From positions 1 through 42,152 of the IMG/VR virus record IMGVR_UViG_3300030329_001651: a stretch of 42,152 bases of DNA. One strand, 5' to 3'. A model generated the notes under the pieces. That model searched no databases, was not told the origin of the DNA, and saw only the letters and a program-made list of their open reading frames with translations. The position numbers and the translations under genes are program-made. This DNA comes from a virus. Positions 8,964 through 16,900 of this stretch are shown piece after piece (within the stretch, counting starts at the first letter, position 1; every line of letters starts with the position of its first letter).

Positions 8964-8974
8964 GGAGGTAGATA

Positions 8975-9544
8975 ATGGCAAATCCATTATACGGACAAAA
9001 TAAATCAGATGATGCTCTAGATTTATTAGAAAATATGCAACAAATGGGTTCATGTGTAAAAGTATCACATGCTGAATCATCTTGGACTGCATTAGCTGCG
9101 GCTGCAGATACTGATACAGCTATAGGAGCTATTACTCAACCAGCTGGAACTATTATTAAACATTTAATTTTAGTTGCAGACTCAGCTATTACTACTGGTG
9201 GTGCAAATGGTGATGGTCTTGATATTAAGATCGGTACTGCTGAAGGTGGAGCTCAATTATTAGCAGCTACTGAGCTTTTAGATGACAATGGAGGTGCTGT
9301 TACTTTAGCAGCTTACACTCCATTATATATCTTTGAGAACAGTCATGGACATGCAGCTAATCAGTTTGTAGTAGGCGTTGGACCACATGGTGGACCAACA
9401 ACAACTGAGGCTATTACTCCAGCGGCTAGTTTGTTTAGTGCAGCTGAAAGAGAAATACACGTAACATTTGATCCAATCGATGACGATTTAGATGCGACTG
9501 GAAATGTTAAAATAATATGTGTTTTTCAGCACTTAACTAGCTAA
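8975..9544 (+). CDS. Probable head decoration protein
   Basis: 189-aa, Ala/Thr/Gly-rich, beta-type protein directly after the capsid gene with the strongest Shine-Dalgarno in the window (AAGGAGG, 6 nt before ATG). The strong site and position suggest a high-copy virion protein such as a capsid cement/decoration protein. No catalytic motifs. A hairpin follows directly, so transcript level or stability of the capsid-decoration pair may be set separately from the connector genes. Family not recognised; role is inferred. Confidence 0.65.
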   Translation: MANPLYGQNKSDDALDLLENMQQMGSCVKVSHAESSWTALAAAADTDTAIGAITQPAGTIIKHLILVADSAITTGGANGDGLDIKIGTAEGGAQLLAATELLDDNGGAVTLAAYTPLYIFENSHGHAANQFVVGVGPHGGPTTTEAITPAASLFSAAEREIHVTFDPIDDDLDATGNVKIICVFQHLTS

Positions 9545-9562
9545 ATAAGCTAACAACTAAAA

Positions 9563-9606
9563 GCTCGCTCTCCTGGAATGATATGGGTTCTTCTAGGAGG
9601 GCGGGC
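9563..9606 (+). ncRNA. Strong 16-bp mRNA hairpin after the decoration gene
   Basis: Arms 9563-9578 and 9591-9606 form 16 continuous pairs around a 12-nt loop. Three are G-U pairs that work only in the plus-strand RNA (they would be A-C mismatches in the antisense RNA), so the structure belongs to the sense transcript. It is the most GC-rich spot in this part of the genome. There is no U-run after it; GCCTTAGGGAGATAA and the next start follow. It is therefore more likely a 3'-end stabiliser, RNase processing site or partial attenuator than a full terminator. Confidence 0.65.
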
Positions 9607-9621
9607 GCCTTAGGGAGATAA

Positions 9622-10311
9622 ATGGCAACATTTGAAGAACAAGTAGAAGCATTAACAGGATTAAGTATTACAGACACTACAAATCCAACTCAAGATGAAT
9701 TATCACAATTCTTAAAGGATGGAGTTATAGATGTTACTAATAAAATAATATCTTTAGATCCTAAACAAACCAAGCATTTTATGGCAGAAAGTAGCGACCA
9801 AACTGCAAATGGTTTGAATTTGTATGGAGCTAAAATTATATCTGTAGTTCGTGAAGATGGGGTTACTTCTAATAATTGGAGGCCTTGTAGAGAAATAGAT
9901 CCGTCAAGACAATATTTAGTTACAGATTCAGAAAGCTTAGATTATGCTTCTAAATTTAATCCTGCATACACATGCTTAGAAAATGGAAAAATAAGTGTAT
10001 TTCCAGCACCAGGATCGGACCCAAATCAATTTAAAGTTTATTATGTAAATAATATCCCTTATAATAAAAGTGGATCAGCATTAGTTTATTCTCATGAAGA
10101 TATAGGTATATTTCCTGATGATAAAGTTTATTTAGTAGCTCTATATGCAGCTATAAAGTCTTTAGAGGCTAAACTAGCTGAATACACTATAGATGAAGAA
10201 GATATAGAATTAGTTCAAGCTTTATCAGTTAATTTAGGTAATTTAAAAGAACAATACAATACAGCTTTTGGAGTTATGGCTCCTAAGCAACAAGCTCAGA
10301 GAGGTAGATAA
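9622..10311 (+). CDS. Probable head-tail connector/adaptor protein
   Basis: 229-aa protein placed after capsid and decoration. It has an N-terminal segment of short helices (TQDELSQFLKDGVIDVTNKI), a beta-rich centre, and a C-terminal helical stretch (DKVYLVALYAAIKSLEAKLA and following) of the kind seen in ring-forming head-completion adaptors of podoviruses. GGGAGATAA precedes ATG; stop and next start share bases (TAATG). I assign a connector role from position and the helix-beta-helix layout. Family not named with certainty. Confidence 0.6.
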   Translation: MATFEEQVEALTGLSITDTTNPTQDELSQFLKDGVIDVTNKIISLDPKQTKHFMAESSDQTANGLNLYGAKIISVVREDGVTSNNWRPCREIDPSRQYLVTDSESLDYASKFNPAYTCLENGKISVFPAPGSDPNQFKVYYVNNIPYNKSGSALVYSHEDIGIFPDDKVYLVALYAAIKSLEAKLAEYTIDEEDIELVQALSVNLGNLKEQYNTAFGVMAPKQQAQRGR

Positions 10312-11393
10312 TGAAAGTAAAAGAGATAATGGAAAGAGCTGGTATTAATCAAACTGGTAGAGCTATAGCATATATAAAAGATGGTTTAGAAGAAATAGAA
10401 TTATTTACAAAGCAAAATGTAGTTAGAGGTTCTCTTGCCAGCTTGACTAGTACAGGAATAGCTATGACTGGTGGGCAAGTATTTAGCACTAATGACCAAC
10501 AATGGGTCGGTGCAAATGATAGTACTTTTGGAGCAGGAGTTCCTACTAATTGGTCTTTATATGAAAATGATGCAGGACATACTGATCCTCATTTTGCACA
10601 TGTAACAACAAATGAAGCTGGAGATACTGGAAATTTTTTAAGGATTAAAAATAAATTTGATACTGCTGTTGATGATTATGTTGGGATAACAAGAAATTTT
10701 ACTGTAGATGCTAATTCATTATATAATTTTCAAGCTATATTAACATATGGTACTCATGTAGATTCAGCAGATAGAGTTTATATTAAAATTTTAGATACTA
10801 GCACTGGAACTACTTTGATGTCAGAGTATGCAAAGTCTGGAGGTAGTAGTAGAAACGATATTAATAGTAATTTTGCTACACTAGATGGAACTACTATAAC
10901 TATAAGAATATATTTTGATGATAATGATGCAGGTCTTGCTGAAACTCCAAGTACTAATCTATATTTTGAAGTAGGAAATATAAGCCTATCAAAGGATGTA
11001 AATACTTTAACTGATTCAAATAGTGGACTATCTATATTTAATGTCGGAGATAAACTTTTAATAAATGGTAGTAAAAATAATGACACTGATAAAAGTGCGA
11101 ATACTTCTTTAGGATATTACACTATAGCTACTGTATCTGCTGGAACTATAACTATAGATACATCTGTAGATACTTTTGGAGGAACAGAAACTGCTGGTAA
11201 TAGCATAACATTAAGATCGCAAACTCCTAATTATATGGATATTATTAAAGATAAAAGATTTTATCCTTTGCCTGATGATATGTTAAAGCTGATGGATGTA
11301 AAAATCAAAAATCATAAAAATGGCAATGATAAATATAAGAGTGTAGAAAGAGCTATATATGCTCCTTCAGAACAAGATGGAGATAATATATAA
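10311..11393 (+). CDS. Connector-type virion protein with carbohydrate-binding-like insert
   Basis: 360-aa protein. Residues 1-55 (MKVKEIMERAGINQTGRAIA, DGLEEIELFTKQN) and the C-terminal ~70 residues (DIIKDKRFYPLPDDMLKLMD, VERAIYAPSEQDG) look like the two halves of a connector/adaptor protein. Between them, about 57-228, lies a separate beta-rich unit that starts NDQQWVGANDSTFGAGVPTNW and includes FLRIKNKFDTAVDDYVGITR, aromatic- and Thr-rich strands like those of galactose-binding/CBM-type sandwiches. So an accessory binding domain appears to be inserted in a connector. ATG overlaps the previous stop; downstream gene starts in its stop (TAATG). Confidence 0.6.
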   Translation: MKVKEIMERAGINQTGRAIAYIKDGLEEIELFTKQNVVRGSLASLTSTGIAMTGGQVFSTNDQQWVGANDSTFGAGVPTNWSLYENDAGHTDPHFAHVTTNEAGDTGNFLRIKNKFDTAVDDYVGITRNFTVDANSLYNFQAILTYGTHVDSADRVYIKILDTSTGTTLMSEYAKSGGSSRNDINSNFATLDGTTITIRIYFDDNDAGLAETPSTNLYFEVGNISLSKDVNTLTDSNSGLSIFNVGDKLLINGSKNNDTDKSANTSLGYYTIATVSAGTITIDTSVDTFGGTETAGNSITLRSQTPNYMDIIKDKRFYPLPDDMLKLMDVKIKNHKNGNDKYKSVERAIYAPSEQDGDNI

Positions 11394-11785
11394 TGGCAGA
11401 TAAAAGGCAATATGCATGGTATGTAAGAGGTAAAGATTTAGCTATAGTTGAAATAGATGTAGAATTAAATGCAAGTAACCCTGTAGATGATGCTACATGG
11501 AAAAGTCCTACTAAAACTATTAGTGATGGTATAATGTTAGAATATATAGTTAGACCAAAAGCTAAAGATGGTGGAGAAATAGAGGACGAATCAGATGAAC
11601 CCGATATTGGAGATTTATATTTAAAAGCTTTAGTTTATTATGTGAAAGCTAGAATAGCTGAAGATATGAGTGATTTTGAAACTAAAGAATATTTAATGAG
11701 AGAATTTTACAAACAATTAGATAAAACAGAAGGAAGCAAGGTGCCTACAATTAGAATTATGCAAGCACCTATAGCAATAAGATAA
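11393..11785 (+). CDS. Small virion-region protein
   Basis: 130-aa protein translated in series with its neighbours (TAATG on both ends). N-terminal half beta-like (QYAWYVRGKDLAIVEIDVEL), an acidic linker around 67-77 (EIEDESDEPDIG), then helices (LYLKALVYYVKARIAEDMSD). The helical part resembles the C-termini of head-tail joining proteins, and its place between connector genes fits, but no family is recognised. Confidence 0.6.
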   Translation: MADKRQYAWYVRGKDLAIVEIDVELNASNPVDDATWKSPTKTISDGIMLEYIVRPKAKDGGEIEDESDEPDIGDLYLKALVYYVKARIAEDMSDFETKEYLMREFYKQLDKTEGSKVPTIRIMQAPIAIR

Positions 11786-11931
11786 TGGCAGATACATTAA
11801 GAACAGCAGGCGTTGGAATGGGAGGATTTTGGATATCTTTTATGGAGATGGTACCACCAGTAGTGAGTTTACTAGTTGGGGTTGCAACTTTTATCTATAT
11901 GAGTATAAAGATATTTAAAGAGATAAAATAG
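11785..11931 (+). CDS. 48-aa single-span membrane protein
   Basis: Short frame opening in the stop of the previous gene (TAATG). Residues about 12-38 (GGFWISFMEMVPPVVSLLVG then VATFIYM) are hydrophobic and the end is basic (SIKIFKEIK). It could be a second holin-like protein (some podoviruses place a class II holin among tail genes) or a minor virion membrane protein. Its stop overlaps the GGAGG of the next gene. Confidence 0.6.
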   Translation: MADTLRTAGVGMGGFWISFMEMVPPVVSLLVGVATFIYMSIKIFKEIK

Positions 11932-11939
11932 GAGGCTAT

Positions 11940-12731
11940 ATGCCTAATGTTAAAGATGGTGTAGTCAAAAGAGCTATAGTTACACCAGATAAGCATTTCC
12001 CGTTACACGATAAAAAAGCAATAAATGTAGTATGTAAAGCAATAGAGTTAGTAGAACCCGATATTTATATAGATTTAGGTGATACAGGCGAATGGGAAAC
12101 ATTCAGTCCTCACCATTGGAGACATAAAGAGAAACCTCCTTTAGAAGTTTTAATACCAATGTTAAATAAGGAAGTAAGACAAGTTAACAAAGGTATGGAT
12201 ATTATAGATCGCTCTTTGAATAAAGTAGATTGCAAGGAAAGGCATTTCATACAAGGGAATCATGAAGTATGGTTAGATAACTTTGTTGATAGGCATCCAT
12301 ATTTGCCTGCTTACGAGACTAAAGCAGCTTTAAGGCTAGATGATAGGGGTTATATATATTGGCCCTATGTAAGCACTAAAAAGCTCAAAATAGGCAAATT
12401 AAACTTTACACATGGTGATTATGTTCCTATACATCACGCCAAGAAACATTTATCAGCGTACAAGGAAAATATTATATATGGACATACACATGACTTACAA
12501 AGGTTTACAGAAACAGGCCTTGGAGGCACTCAAAGTGCATGGAGCTTAGGATGTTTAAAAGATATGAAATCAGAAGCCAATACATGGCTAAAAGGCAATC
12601 TACATAATTGGAATCATGCATTCGCTATAGTTGATTGGTTTAAGAATGGTGATTTTAAAGTAGAAGTAGTAGAAATAATAAAAGGTAAAACTAGTGTATG
12701 GGGAGAAATGATCAATGGCTCAACTAAGTAA
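11940..12731 (+). CDS. Metallophosphoesterase (calcineurin-like)
   Basis: 263-aa phosphoesterase with all signature blocks: D-x-H as D17/H19 (TPDKHF), GD at 47-48 (DLGDTGE), GNHE at 106-109, H158 in FTHGD, and GHTH at 181-184. These residues bind two metal ions and hydrolyse phosphomono- or diesters. Substrate is unknown: DNA ends, RNA, cyclic nucleotides and phosphoproteins are all possible. GGAGG sits 4 nt before the ATG and the 3' end overlaps the next gene by 17 nt. An enzyme in the middle of the connector/tail block suggests either a co-packaged virion component or a late host-modifying enzyme. Confidence 0.88.
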   Translation: MPNVKDGVVKRAIVTPDKHFPLHDKKAINVVCKAIELVEPDIYIDLGDTGEWETFSPHHWRHKEKPPLEVLIPMLNKEVRQVNKGMDIIDRSLNKVDCKERHFIQGNHEVWLDNFVDRHPYLPAYETKAALRLDDRGYIYWPYVSTKKLKIGKLNFTHGDYVPIHHAKKHLSAYKENIIYGHTHDLQRFTETGLGGTQSAWSLGCLKDMKSEANTWLKGNLHNWNHAFAIVDWFKNGDFKVEVVEIIKGKTSVWGEMINGSTK

Positions 12732-13176
12732 AGAAGAAATAGATAAAATTAAAAAAGACAGAGCAGTCAAGAAAAGGATGATGGCAGATTCTCTACGATA
12801 TTATGTAGGAATACAATCAGTCCCAGCTATTATGATTATGGTTGGAGTTCTTGTAGGTTCAGCTTATTATCTTAAGTCTGAGGCTTTAGCTGTTGTTACA
12901 GGTCTTGTTTCAACCGTTACTTTAGGTCTTATAAATGTATTACAACAAATGACTGCACCTCCTGAAAAGCCATCAGATGCTGCAAAAGCTAATGAAGCTG
13001 CAAATCATTCTTTAGAAAAATTAATGGACTATGTTTTAACTAAAGCTCCAATGAAAGTTAAATTGAATGATAAAGTTGTAGAGGTTGGTGGAGATGGTGG
13101 AACTACGTGTGAATTACAGACCGATAAAGATCCAGTATGGGGAAGCGATAAGCCATTGAAAAGAGGTAAGAAATAA
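12715..13176 (+). CDS. Two-span membrane protein, possible holin
   Basis: 153-aa protein. A basic helical N-terminus (SKEEIDKIKKDRAVKKRMMA) is followed by two hydrophobic segments, about 35-53 (VPAIMIMVGVLVGSAYYL) and 58-77 (LAVVTGLVSTVTLGLINVLQ). The rest is soluble, with a Gly-rich stretch and a basic tail KPLKRGKK. Topology would put both ends in the cytoplasm. It could be a holin, an antiholin or a virion membrane protein. It starts inside the phosphoesterase gene and its stop overlaps the next ATG. Confidence 0.7.
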   Translation: MAQLSKEEIDKIKKDRAVKKRMMADSLRYYVGIQSVPAIMIMVGVLVGSAYYLKSEALAVVTGLVSTVTLGLINVLQQMTAPPEKPSDAAKANEAANHSLEKLMDYVLTKAPMKVKLNDKVVEVGGDGGTTCELQTDKDPVWGSDKPLKRGKK

Positions 13177-13406
13177 TGGATATTACTACTTATCTTGCAT
13201 ATATTATATCATTTACTCTTATTGGTGAGGGATTGAATTGTATGTATCCAAGAATTGAAGAGCATTATGATAGTGAAGGCTTTGTATGTAGCTGGGAAGA
13301 AGATGATTTTTATTTGATAAATGGTGAATATATTCTAGCTCCAGAGGATTCTACTGATAATTATTTTGAAGCAAAAGCTAGAAAAAGATATTGGGAAAAT
13401 AAATAA
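13176..13406 (+). CDS. 76-aa protein with N-terminal hydrophobic segment
   Basis: Starts in a TAATG overlap with the previous gene. Residues 4-22 (TTYLAYIISFTLIGEGLNC) are hydrophobic and could be a signal anchor. The rest is acidic and aromatic (DSEGFVCSWEEDDFYLINGE), with two Cys. Could be a secreted or inner-membrane-anchored periplasmic protein, perhaps part of the lysis or superinfection system. Unknown family. Confidence 0.6.
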   Translation: MDITTYLAYIISFTLIGEGLNCMYPRIEEHYDSEGFVCSWEEDDFYLINGEYILAPEDSTDNYFEAKARKRYWENK

Positions 13407-13422
13407 AAAAAAGGAGAATAAT

Positions 13423-13497
13423 ATGCCTCAAGGGCCAGGAACATATAAAAAACCAGGAAGACCTAAAAAGAAAAAAACAGGTAAAAAGAAAAAGTAA
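13423..13497 (+). CDS. 24-aa Lys-rich micro-protein (MPQGPGTYKKPGRP type)
   Basis: Perfect AAGGAG site 8 nt before ATG. The product is MPQGPGTYKKPGRPKKKK plus a further Lys run. The GPGTY...GRP pattern is one I associate with tiny basic proteins in tailed-phage structural regions. Stop overlaps the next start by none but is directly adjacent (TAAATG). The strong ribosome-binding site makes this a credible gene despite its size. Role unknown; binding of nucleic acid is a guess from charge. Confidence 0.65.
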   Translation: MPQGPGTYKKPGRPKKKKTGKKKK

Positions 13498-13626
13498 ATG
13501 GATTGGTATAGATTGTTTAATGCAGTATGGCAAGGAGTGTTAATAGCTATACCTATTTGGATAGTGTATATAGCAATTAAGATACAGATAATAGAATGGT
13601 TAAATAAAAGGAGAAGTACTAGATGA
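13498..13626 (+). CDS. 42-aa single-span membrane protein
   Basis: Starts directly after the preceding stop. Residues 12-32 (QGVLIAIPIWIVYIAIKIQI) are one membrane span rich in Ile and Trp; the C-terminus is basic (LNKRRSTR). Stop overlaps the next ATG (ATGA). One of five small membrane proteins in the window; candidate holin accessory, spanin-like or virion membrane protein. Confidence 0.55.
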   Translation: MDWYRLFNAVWQGVLIAIPIWIVYIAIKIQIIEWLNKRRSTR

Positions 13627-13799
13627 TGCAAAAAATGATAGCAGATTATATCTTTAATGATGAAATGAAAGAAAAGATTGTTAAAGAGTTGAATGAAAAT
13701 GTAAATATACCTATCATCAATGAAAAGACTGAAGGAAAGATAATTGAAGCTATCTATGAATCAGTTGAAGCAGTGGTTAAAGGTGTTATACTTAAGTAA
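13623..13799 (+). CDS. 58-aa helical protein
   Basis: Short frame with GGAGA about 9 nt before the ATG and an ATGA overlap with the previous stop. The sequence is helical and balanced in charge (MMQKMIADYIFNDEMKEKIV, then ESVEAVVKGVILK). It resembles small dimeric scaffolding or adaptor proteins but no family is recognised. Confidence 0.55.
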   Translation: MMQKMIADYIFNDEMKEKIVKELNENVNIPIINEKTEGKIIEAIYESVEAVVKGVILK

Positions 13800-13902
13800 G
13801 GACTATTGGGAGGGAGTATGTTATGAGCTTCCTGAGTTTACTACTCCTCTATGTTCGTGTGGGTCGACTATTGAGATAGCGTACATCCCTCCTAAAGATT
13901 AA
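13756..13902 (+). CDS. Possible 48-aa Cys-containing micro-protein
   Basis: A frame overlapping the end of the previous gene, open to the TAA just before the tail gene. The part unique to it reads DYWEGVCYELPEFTTPLCSC then GSTIEIAYIPPKD, which looks protein-like, with Cys-x-Cys. It would fill the only ~100-nt gap here. The start is unclear: ATG 13756 and GTG 13783 both lack a good ribosome-binding site. Offered as a possible gene, otherwise the gap is non-coding leader. Confidence 0.35.
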   Translation: MNQLKQWLKVLYLSKDYWEGVCYELPEFTTPLCSCGSTIEIAYIPPKD

Positions 13903-13904
13903 AT

Positions 13905-16900
13905 ATGCCAAAACAAATAGTTAAAATAGATAGATTTGAAGGTGGAATAAGCGAAGCTTCTGATCCTAGAGATATAGCTCCTAATGAGCTATCCAAAGCT
14001 ATAGGTGTTTCTACTGAAGACTTAGGAAAAATAAAACTTATAGGTAAGAATGATGGTTATGGTATAACTGATAAGACTTCAATGAATATAAAGGCGGGTT
14101 ATGGTTTATTTCAATTCAATCATGACTATGAAGGTGCTGGAGATACCTCGGATGTTACAACAGGAGTTGATACAGTAGATACTTTGGTTGCAAGTACAGT
14201 AGAAGATTTAGGGCCAGGAGAATATTCGAATGTAACATTGTATGAAACTGAAACTAGTGGAACCTTAAGTAATCCTACAGATATAAGAGCACATGTAACT
14301 ATTAATTCAATTACTGGAACTAATCTTGAGGAAGATCTTGATGGTAGTAATGATTATACATGGGTTAATATAGGAGATTTAGATTGGTTAACTCAAAATT
14401 GGAGAGCAACAACCTTAATGGGTGGTACATCTGGTGGTGGTAGTACTGCTAATATAGATGAGCAAAATGCTGATGCTGATTGGATAAGCACCGAAAATCC
14501 AGCTAGGGCAAATCCAAATGGAGATGCAAGTCAAGTTGCTAGACATGGATTGCTTTATAATAGAGAAGCTATAAAACATGAACATTTTCCTCCACAGGGA
14601 TGGAGAGTAGCTACAAATGATGATTGGAAGAATTTAGAAGGAGCTTGGGGTATGAGTGTCCAAAATCAAAATGCTGATGGATGGAGGACTTTTGATGGAT
14701 ATTATCCAGGACAAAACTTTTATTTTGATGCAAGATATCCTCAATCCTTCAATTTTTTAGATTGGACTAATATAATTCACCATTATGATTGGTTAGGATT
14801 TAATATAGTAGGTGCTGGCCGTAGGAATGGATGGACTGGTGCATATGAACATCATAAAGAATATGCAGGATTTTGGGCCAATCAAGAGATATGGGCACCA
14901 ATAAGACGATTTAGATATAATAATGGAGCTGTTGAATCTGAACATAGAGCAGATCAATGTCATGTTAATACAGGATATTCAGTAAGGCTTTGTAGGGATG
15001 CTGCAGGAGAAACAGTTACTCCTACTATTGATGGCTCTAGTATTGTTATTACTAGTTCTGGAAATGGTAGAAAGGCATCTAATTCAGCTAACTTTTGGGC
15101 AGTAGATGATGAGCTTTTTATAAAAGCAACAGATTTGGGAGATGGCGGTGGGGGCACTGATTATTTAAAATGTGATATTGCAACATTAATAAGGCCTTCA
15201 TATTCACAATTATTTGATAATTATATACTTCTACATGACAATCATAGTAGTTCTCCTAAATCATATGTTTATAGTAATAAAAATACATCATGGTCTGTAG
15301 GGTTAGATACTATTACATCAACTACTTCTGAGCCTAATTTTACTTTAATAGATGGAACATTAAGAATATCAGATGGTAATTATCAAAATTCTACTATGTT
15401 CTATTCTTATATAAAAAGAACTAGATTTCTTAATTATGCTAATACAGATCAAACAGGCATTACTGGTACGCCTGATGGAGATACAGGATTATCCATTACT
15501 AATCCAGGACCAGATGTAATTATTAGAGGTGAAAGTTCTTCTGGAGCTGCTGATGGAATGAGGATAACAGGTACAAATATTCCAGCCAATACAAGGATAG
15601 TCACTGTCACCAGTGCTACTGAATTAGTATTGTCTCAGTCAACAAGTTCTGGAAGTGAAGTTAATGATATTAGAATATTCAGTGAAAATAGTCTTAGCTA
15701 TGAAGAAGAAGGATGGAATATGACTTCAGCTATATTAAATCCTATTTCATTACAGGCTTTTAATTTTAAACAAAATCCTAATACAGATAATACTGTAGAT
15801 ACAGATGGTGCGATAATTATATGTCTTGAAGAATATGATGAATCTGGTTATCAAAGTAATTGGGTTGGTAAGAATTGGGAATTTGCTATGAGTACAATTT
15901 ATGATGATATTCAAGAATCTCCATTAGCTTTTGTTGAGACTTATAATATTGAAGGATCGTATAGCAATCAAACACATTTTATAGGATCTAATGCTAGTGA
16001 TGATCATGGCTATAGATTGAAATTTCAAATAAGAGCAAGCAAACAAGGCGATTTGCCTGCTAGAGTTACAGGATTTAAAGTTTATGCTAGAGAATATCTT
16101 GGCGAATCTACAGATTGGTATTTACAGGCTAGGTATGACTTAGAAAAAGGCGGAAGAGGAGTATTAAGCTCTAAAGAAGTCCCTTGGCATGATATGAATA
16201 ACACTACTGTTTATACTAGACCAGAAGTAAAAGATTTTAATGAATTAATAACATATACATTAGAAACTGGATATCCTACAGATAATATAACAGAAAATCA
16301 ATTAACTCCTAAATATAAAACTGGAGTTGTTGCAAATAGAAAGCTTTATGTAGCTGCTCCACAAATAGTTGATAATTTTGGGAATATAGATATAAAAAGC
16401 GATGCAATGATGAAATCCCATGTCAATAGATTTGATACATTTACTACTGATAGAATGGTAGAAGCTTCTGTACAAGATGGTGATAGAATAGTTAAATTAG
16501 AGGAATATGCCGATAGAATATTGCAATTTAAAGAGAATAAATTACATATAATAAATATATCACAAGATATAGAGTTTTTAGAAGATACATTAGAGCATAG
16601 AGGTATATCAAATCCAAATGCAGCTACCAAAACTGATATAGGGATAGCTTTTTTAAATAAATATGGAGCTTTTTTATATAATGGAAAAGAAACTATAGAT
16701 TTACTCCAAAAACAAGGGAGAAGATTAATAAGAGAAGATACATGGGCAGGCTTTATATCTGATGTTCCTAGTGTTTCTTATCTTCCAAAGTCAAAAAAAA
16801 TAATATTTTGTGACTGTGGAGATGGAACAGATGCATATATTTACGATTTAATAACTCAAGCCTGGTCCTATAGCAATGAAGCATTTGAGGCTGCAGATAA

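Noticed and set aside
13800-13904. Possible tRNA in a more GC-rich gap
   Set aside because: No T-loop GTTCRA motif in the right place, no cloverleaf and no acceptor stem pairing that I can find.
14860-15000. Diversity-generating retroelement variable repeat at the end of the FISUMP domain
   Set aside because: No reverse transcriptase and no second copy (template repeat) of this stretch recognised in the window; kept only as a question in the findings.
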